DNA of 23,067 nucleotides, from the NCBI GenBank assembly GCA_036897485.1, contig JAYMTF010001497.1, forward strand, positions 1 through 23,067, given 5' to 3'. Positions 19,501 through 23,067 of this stretch are shown piece after piece. The stretch comes from Pelargonium nanum. Its lineage: Eukaryota > Streptophyta > Magnoliopsida > Geraniales > Geraniaceae. The translations under genes were made by a program, and so were the position numbers. The notes beneath the pieces were generated by a model, which was given only the letters and a program-made list of their open reading frames with translations, was not told the DNA's origin and did not search any database. Within the stretch, counting starts at the first letter, position 1; each line of letters starts with the position of its first letter.

Positions 19501-22468
19501 TCAATGAAGCAGCAATTCAGACAGACATGGGACACAAACTAGACACAAGATTCATCATCTTCAAAAAAAAAGGACTGGATATGTCAGGACATGTAAATTA
19601 TTTAATTATAAATATATTTTATATGTGTAATAAATTACATGATGTGTAGTTTCTAGTTATATTAAAGTTAAATTTGATAACAAATATGTCAAATAAAAAT
19701 ACAAGTTGTCTTCATTACAAATTAAAATAATAATAGTTGCAATCAACTCAATTTTCAACATGCCCAAATTACATCAGTCGCCACAAAGCATTATCAGCAT
19801 AAGTTGAAATTAGACAAGCAAAGCTAAGTCATTACAATCCTTCTTTAAATGATGATATAGATTTTGTGAATGAAGTGTATCCAACGAGACACGATTGTTA
19901 ATTGGTGCTTCACAGCTCAATACCCAGCTTGACTTCACAAGATAAATGACAACCATGGTAGGAAAGTAAACTGACAGTACATGTGCATAAGAAAATAGAC
20001 TAAGTTTCTAAAATGTTTCCAAGATAAGAAGATAGAACATGTGCTCCTAACATGTTTCCAAAGTGATAAATATTAGCATGCCAAAAATTCAAAACCAGTA
20101 CAATTTTTAAGAAAAAGGAGGCCAAAACTACATATTTTAACAGATTTGCAAATACCATAATTACCTTCTAGTCATGGCTTGATTAGAATTGCTCAAAAAA
20201 TCTTTAGGGAGCAAAGGGGTCGATCTGTTTCCTTTGAAATCTTGAGACCGGGTAACTGTGGCTGTAACACTTGTCCCGGAATTTCTTGAAGCAACAAATG
20301 ATGTGACTGCAGATGGCCTTTTATAATTTTGGGCATCATTACCTTTAGCTATATATTTTTCCCCATGATCCCGTGTAGTAGGAGGAAATTCTGTGGCCCT
20401 GCGTGAAGTTAAGAATAAAAATATTAAGATGACATTCAATACTCTGTTACACAAAAATCACAAGTTTCAAGCTTTAAAGAAGGTCAAAGAGACAATGGGA
20501 TGGATGGAAGCATCAAACTGAATTCAATATGTATCCAATAATTTTATGTTAGAAGGCATTGTCAAGTGTGAACCATACAGACCCATTCAAGGGTTAGTAA
20601 AAAAAGGTATAAAATACTGGCGCTATTTATGAAAAGATAGCAAAAGAGTAAATACATAAGCATTGACAAGGTGAAAGATAGTAACTACCATTAAATAAAA
20701 AGGTAATTACAAAAAACACCATCAAGTATTGCCCACAAACACTTAATTTATCTTAAGAAAATTCAACGACATGTGACTATCCTAAAGTATACAAACCCCA
20801 TTCTGTTAGTAACTTTGTCAACTACAATAGTGAAATGACTCTATTAGTAATAGTGAGCTAAGTATGCGTGTGTTGACACTAATGCATCATAGAATCACAT
20901 AACAATGAAATGCAGTTAGCCTTACCAGTAATCATCTCAAACATAAATTATTATCTAAGAGTAAGTAAACTGACAAAAAAATGAATGAAAGATTGGCAAG
21001 TATTAAGTACCTATAGAGTGCTGCGGACTGGCTAGAAAAGTTTGTAGGACGGATACTTGCAGAAGCCTTTGGAGGTGACCTCATACTATCTGGGGCTTCA
21101 GGTGCTCTGTTATCAAAAGAGAATCTTAGGTATACCTAAAATTTAAATAATAAAGGCTTATAAGAAGGTATGGAGATTCAGTACTCTTCAAAATAGAGTG
21201 CTCAGGTTATTAATTTACAAATACATTGATATGTCTTATCATCTAGGGGTTCACTATACTACTTAATGATATCTTATTGCAGAATATCCCAAGTAGCTAT
21301 AAGGTGACATAAGGTTTTGAGTGCAAGGTTATATCTCTATTAATGCTTTTGATTGTAGCATACAAGTAAATCAAAACTAAATATTATCAGATAAGATTAC
21401 ATGAGCAACTACAAAATCAAAAGCAGGAATTTCTAACAGAAGATCAACTTCCTATAAAAATTATTAATATATAAAACAATATTAAGACAGTACAAAGATT
21501 GCCTTACGTGGTTGCTACTTTGGCCAATGGATTAACAGAACTTGATGCATAATTATTGCTTCCAAAAGCCAAAGGAGGCGATCTAGGTCTCTCTAGAGCT
21601 TCATTTGCCCTGTTAACATTAGATAATCGAAAAGTTTCACATCTACAAAAAATAGCAAAGAGATACCCCAAATACAAAATCAAATAGGTAAAGAACAATT
21701 TCAAATGGTGATAGCAAAATAAAAGGTCCTGAAAACAAGCCAAAGAAATACTCAAATTTATAAGAGAACATTGTTAGGACCGAAAAACATATAACTAGAC
21801 CTATGTTTCCATTCGTCAAAAATATATGATATAGTATGCTACAAAGGATTTTAACCAATCATTCACTTAATAAGTTAACTTCGATATCAACAATTCAAAT
21901 CCAATTGAACTTTTTTATATCGGCAAAACTAAATTAAACTACTAAATAACTAATTACAAACTTGTTGCCGGCATAAAGTTAGGTTCTTTTACAAAAAGCC
22001 CGAGTAAGGGTTAACAGAAACTATATCAATGTAGAACCAAAAATTAATTACGGCTAATAGTGTCTTGTTCCTAAAGTGAGTAAAGACATATACTTGAGTT
22101 TTATCAAAATCTTAACTACTTGAACATGCAATCTTCACCCACAAGATTAATTCAAAAAAAATTGATTAAAAAACCTTGAATGGACTTGGTTCTTGTCTTC
22201 TTGATAATAGGAAGCTATTCAAAAATTCAACACTTGAATGTAGATTTGATATCATGCATATCTTGAGAAACTAACAGCACTTAATTGGAACCCATCAGAG
22301 AAAACAGATCAAAGAACATTATAGAGAGAGAGATCACCTAGAAAATCGCTGAACAGGAAAGGGCTGTGGAGGAGACGGTGAAGGAGGACGAGGGAAAGTG
22401 CCAAACGGAGTCGACGAATTTGGGGGCGCAGATGGACCTGACGCCTTCCCGAATCCCTGAAACGCCAT
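7577..22468 (-). CDS. SAC3B: SAC3B, TREX-2 mRNA-export complex scaffold (18 exons)
   Basis: A 1685-residue SAC3/GANP-family protein. TREX-2 links transcription to mRNA export at the nuclear pore, and Arabidopsis SAC3B (AT3G06290, about 1.7 kb of codons) also limits gene silencing. Exons in gene order: 22338-22468, 21508-21609, 21011-21106, 20165-20398, 18035-18157, 17754-17876, 17037-17273, 14706-14924, 14320-14570, 13544-13644, 13231-13446, 12746-12973, 12578-12669, 12406-12499, 11230-11322, 10286-11130, 10083-10197, 7577-9334. Every intron is GT-AG and the joined frame has no stop before TAA-type termination at 7577-7579. Start ATG 22466-22468 lies in ACAATGGCG, an ideal plant context. Residues 1-420 are disordered, rich in Ser/Pro, with FG and SPP motifs. 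About 498-825 is the SAC3/GANP domain (GLCPDMCP, ARACRTGNF, YPTKCSKL). About 1055-1090 is a basic helix (LRLWKRR) fitting a centrin-binding segment. I did not map the N-terminal exons against cDNA. Confidence 0.93.
10441..10566 (-). repeat. Three tandem 14-residue repeats within SAC3B exon 16
   Basis: Three 42-bp units encode the pattern I-V-x-x-(T/K)-T-Q-Q-D-x-S-P-S/N. They start IVMSTTQQDTSPSK, IVLRTTQQDISPSN and IVPRKTQQDISPN. Each carries an SP dipeptide. They lie in the linker after the SAC3/GANP domain (about residues 969-1010) and before the basic helix. The DNA units are also clearly similar, so this is a fairly recent in-frame tandem duplication. Confidence 0.9.
11323..12405 (-). other. 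SAC3B intron 14
   Basis: A 1083-bp AT-rich intron between the exon ending HAHFSK and the exon starting LRTQAL. I saw no mobile element or open frame worth reporting. The short frames here are out of phase with the flanking exons. Confidence 0.7.
13053..13198 (+). repeat. 73-bp tandem duplication in SAC3B intron 11
   Basis: Two adjoining 73-bp copies, 13053-13125 and 13126-13198, share ATACAAATTG, AATTTTAAGTTATGTTCAGC, TGATTCAAGTAGCAT and CATATTACT. They differ by a few substitutions, mainly where copy 1 has an expanded ATC run. The right copy ends 32 bp short of the exon 11 donor (13230). No function is apparent. Confidence 0.9.
15884..16204 (+). mobile_element. Decayed LINE 3' end (reverse transcriptase C-terminus)
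   Basis: On the + strand, antisense to SAC3B, the first frame reads KVEVAPIEDK, then SLR, FGHVEHR and RDPMMKG with interspersed stops. After a frameshift near 16010 the next frame gives GKGRPKLAWK, VREDMRAHGLAEE and VLDRIEWRRR. This is the conserved end of plant RTE/L1-type reverse transcriptases. It is followed by a short 3' tail rich in TTG (16192-16203), as in RTE-like elements. The copy is 5'-truncated and inactive. Confidence 0.8.
16862..17006. mobile_element. MITE (Tourist/PIF-Harbinger-like, 145 bp)
   Basis: Terminal inverted repeats GGTAGCATTTGG (16862-16873) and CCAAACGCTACC (16995-17006) differ at one position and continue as imperfect pairing inward. Both ends are flanked by TAA (16859-16861 and 17007-17009), a 3-bp target-site duplication typical of PIF/Harbinger-class elements. 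The interior has GGGAAT repeats and no ORF. It lies about 30 nt inside intron 7 from the exon 7 donor site. Confidence 0.8.
17754..18157 (-). repeat. Tandemly duplicated exon pair (SAC3B exons 5 and 6)
   Basis: Exon 5 (18035-18157) and exon 6 (17754-17876) are both exactly 123 bp, both in the same phase, and separated by a 158-bp intron. Their ends match: exon 5 closes with VEKHSSFGEAQ and exon 6 with FDKHFPPLGEAR, and the DNA GGTGAAGCTC continues into the same donor CGGTAGGT. Both contain a PSP or SPP motif before an aromatic or Asn-rich stretch (SENNYY, VNNHF). Origin by exon duplication is inferred from these matches. Confidence 0.7.
18342..18430 (+). mobile_element. Possible solo LTR / TRIM fragment
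   Basis: Starts TGTTA and ends TAACA, giving the short inverted ends of copia-type LTRs, and contains GAGTCCCACGTTGG and ATATAAAGG. The first resembles a phrase shared by many small plant LTR elements, and the second could serve as a TATA region. No target-site duplication is visible at these borders, so they may be wrong. Confidence 0.35.
18596..18966. repeat. GTGTC/GACAC-rich interspersed repeat, MITE-like
   Basis: The left side holds CTATGTTGCACGAACAC, TTGGACACTC and GGATATGTGTC. The right side holds GTGTGTCACC, GTGTTGTGTCGTGTCCC and CCATGTCTATATAAG, partly the reverse complement of the left. Such arrangements occur in degenerate inverted-repeat elements of plant genomes. Exact termini and target-site duplication could not be fixed. 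Confidence 0.4.
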
Positions 22469-22695
22469 TGTTTCTTCTTCTTCGAGAACAAGTAATTGCG
22501 CACATATGAAGTCCGTTCTGCAGAAGATATCGAATTTTCTTCCCACTATCGGCTTGCAATTCTCAAATCCTCCACTTTATATCGAAACCAAGACCGAGTT
22601 CTTGGCAACAAAGATTTAGGTTTAATAAGAAGAACAACGAAGAAACTGAGAATTATGAGAAAAAATAAAAAGAAATGCCTCTGGTGTAGAGTAGA

Positions 22696-22702
22696 ATTTA
22701 TA
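22696..22702 (-). promoter_or_regulatory. Second TATA-like motif of SAC3B
   Basis: TATAAAT on the - strand, about 230 bp upstream of the SAC3B ATG. The surrounding CACTCTATAAAT is repeated around the stronger TATA box at 22756-22763, so the pair may give alternative start sites. It could equally be a chance duplicate. Confidence 0.3.
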
Positions 22703-22755
22703 GAGTGACGTTGTGTGTTCTTGCTCGTTTCTTTTCAATTTTCTCATTACCCGAA

Positions 22756-22763
22756 TATTTATA
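22756..22763 (-). promoter_or_regulatory. Probable SAC3B TATA box
   Basis: TATAAATA on the - strand, about 290 bp upstream of the SAC3B start codon. This would place transcription start near 22730 and give a leader of about 260 nt. A T19 tract (22798-22816) lies just upstream in the promoter sense. Confidence 0.45.
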
Positions 22764-22840
22764 GAGTGACTGAAATTTTTTGCAAAGAAAGGTGTAGTTT
22801 TTTTTTTTTTTTTTTTAAAGAAGAGAGGTATGGGTATGTG

Positions 22841-22933
22841 TGGGCTTGGGTTGTTTTATTTTTATTGTGTAATGGGCTTATTTCTTTCTAGGTTTTTCAC
22901 TTATGAAATGGGCTTGGGTTGAAATCTTGGGCT
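22841..22933 (+). promoter_or_regulatory. Four TGGGCT (site II-like) motifs upstream of SAC3B
   Basis: TGGGCT occurs at 22841-22846, 22873-22878, 22909-22914 and 22928-22933, all on the + strand. TGGGCY motifs (site II elements) are bound by TCP factors and are frequent in promoters of plant housekeeping and growth genes, which fits an mRNA-export subunit. They lie about 370-465 bp upstream of the ATG. Part of the cluster overlaps an open frame running off the right edge. Confidence 0.45.
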
Positions 22934-23067
22934 TCAAATATAATGGAGTAAGTTATTCTAAAAACCGGTCGGATTCTTTATCAGTTATTGATGAAATCCA
23001 GACTAGAGGGGAGGATAACAGTGCATGTGGTCTGATTATACATGATATCCTTGATCTTTCAGATTAT
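22892..23067 (+). CDS. Open frame running off the right edge (partial, unidentified)
   Basis: A frame without stops runs from a plausible acceptor (TTTCTTTCTAG, ending at 22891), or from ATG 22903, to the window end, at least 55 codons. It contains KWAWVEILGFKY, then a polar stretch with VIDEIQTRGEDN and CGLIIHDIL. The order W-V-E-I-x-G, then V-x-D-E, then a hydrophobic strand resembles the DUF4283-type segment of plant retroelement proteins, but this is a weak impression. It could also be an exon of another gene or chance. Confidence 0.3.

Larger units (their letters stand above)
18158..20164 (-). other. SAC3B intron 4 (2.0 kb, repeat-rich)
   Basis: The largest gap among the N-terminal exons. 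It contains a possible small LTR-type element at 18342-18430 and a GTGTC/GACAC-rich repeat at about 18596-18966. The part 18970-20164 is AT-rich with no recognised gene. I looked for a further SPP-type exon and did not find a convincing one. Confidence 0.65.

Noticed and set aside
22544..22546. Longer SAC3B N-terminus from an in-frame start at 22546
   Set aside because: The codon is GTG on the - strand. The ATG at 22466-22468 has an ideal plant context and gives the expected MAFQGFGK start.
1..23067. CRISPR array, operon structure or a prokaryotic defence system
   Set aside because: No regularly spaced repeats with unique spacers are present, and the genes are intron-containing plant genes.

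Overview
The window is nuclear DNA of a flowering plant, most likely a eudicot. It is AT-rich, its genes are split by many GT-AG introns, and it carries plant-type SINE, LINE and MITE debris. It holds two protein-coding genes in convergent orientation, both recognisable from their proteins. The species cannot be told from the sequence alone.

Left part (1-4528): about 1.9 kb of upstream DNA carries a tRNA-derived SINE with target-site duplications, a cluster of ACGT-core elements including a G-box, and a leader with two upstream ORFs. It leads into a two-exon gene on the + strand for a 352-residue protein phosphatase 2C of the Arabidopsis AT3G06270 (PP2C 35) type. Its 1.59 kb intron holds a 130-bp direct duplication and a decayed antisense LINE.

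Middle (4529-7576): about 3 kb between the two stop codons, with no gene I can support. It contains two short exon-like islands, a possible LTR fragment, and a hairpin bracketed by 16-bp direct repeats.

Right part (7577-22468, - strand): one large gene, which I reconstruct as 18 coding exons and 1685 codons. It encodes the plant SAC3B subunit of the TREX-2 mRNA-export complex. The N-terminal third is built from seven consecutive exons that are all multiples of three in length and all begin and end in the same codon phase. Exons 5/6 and 7/8 look like tandem exon duplications. The SAC3/GANP core follows, then a linker with three 14-residue repeats, a basic helix that may bind centrin, and a long C-terminal exon. 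Introns 4 and 7 (about 2 kb each) carry mobile-element remnants.

The promoter side of SAC3B (22469-23067) has a TATA box, a T19 tract and four TGGGCT (site II-like) motifs. An open reading frame runs off the right edge and may belong to a retroelement or to another gene.

The two genes do not form a pathway: one is a soluble or membrane-anchored phosphatase, the other a nuclear-pore mRNA-export scaffold. Their closeness matches the neighbouring Arabidopsis loci AT3G06270 and AT3G06290, so this is probably an old conserved block. No rRNA, tRNA gene or CRISPR array was seen.
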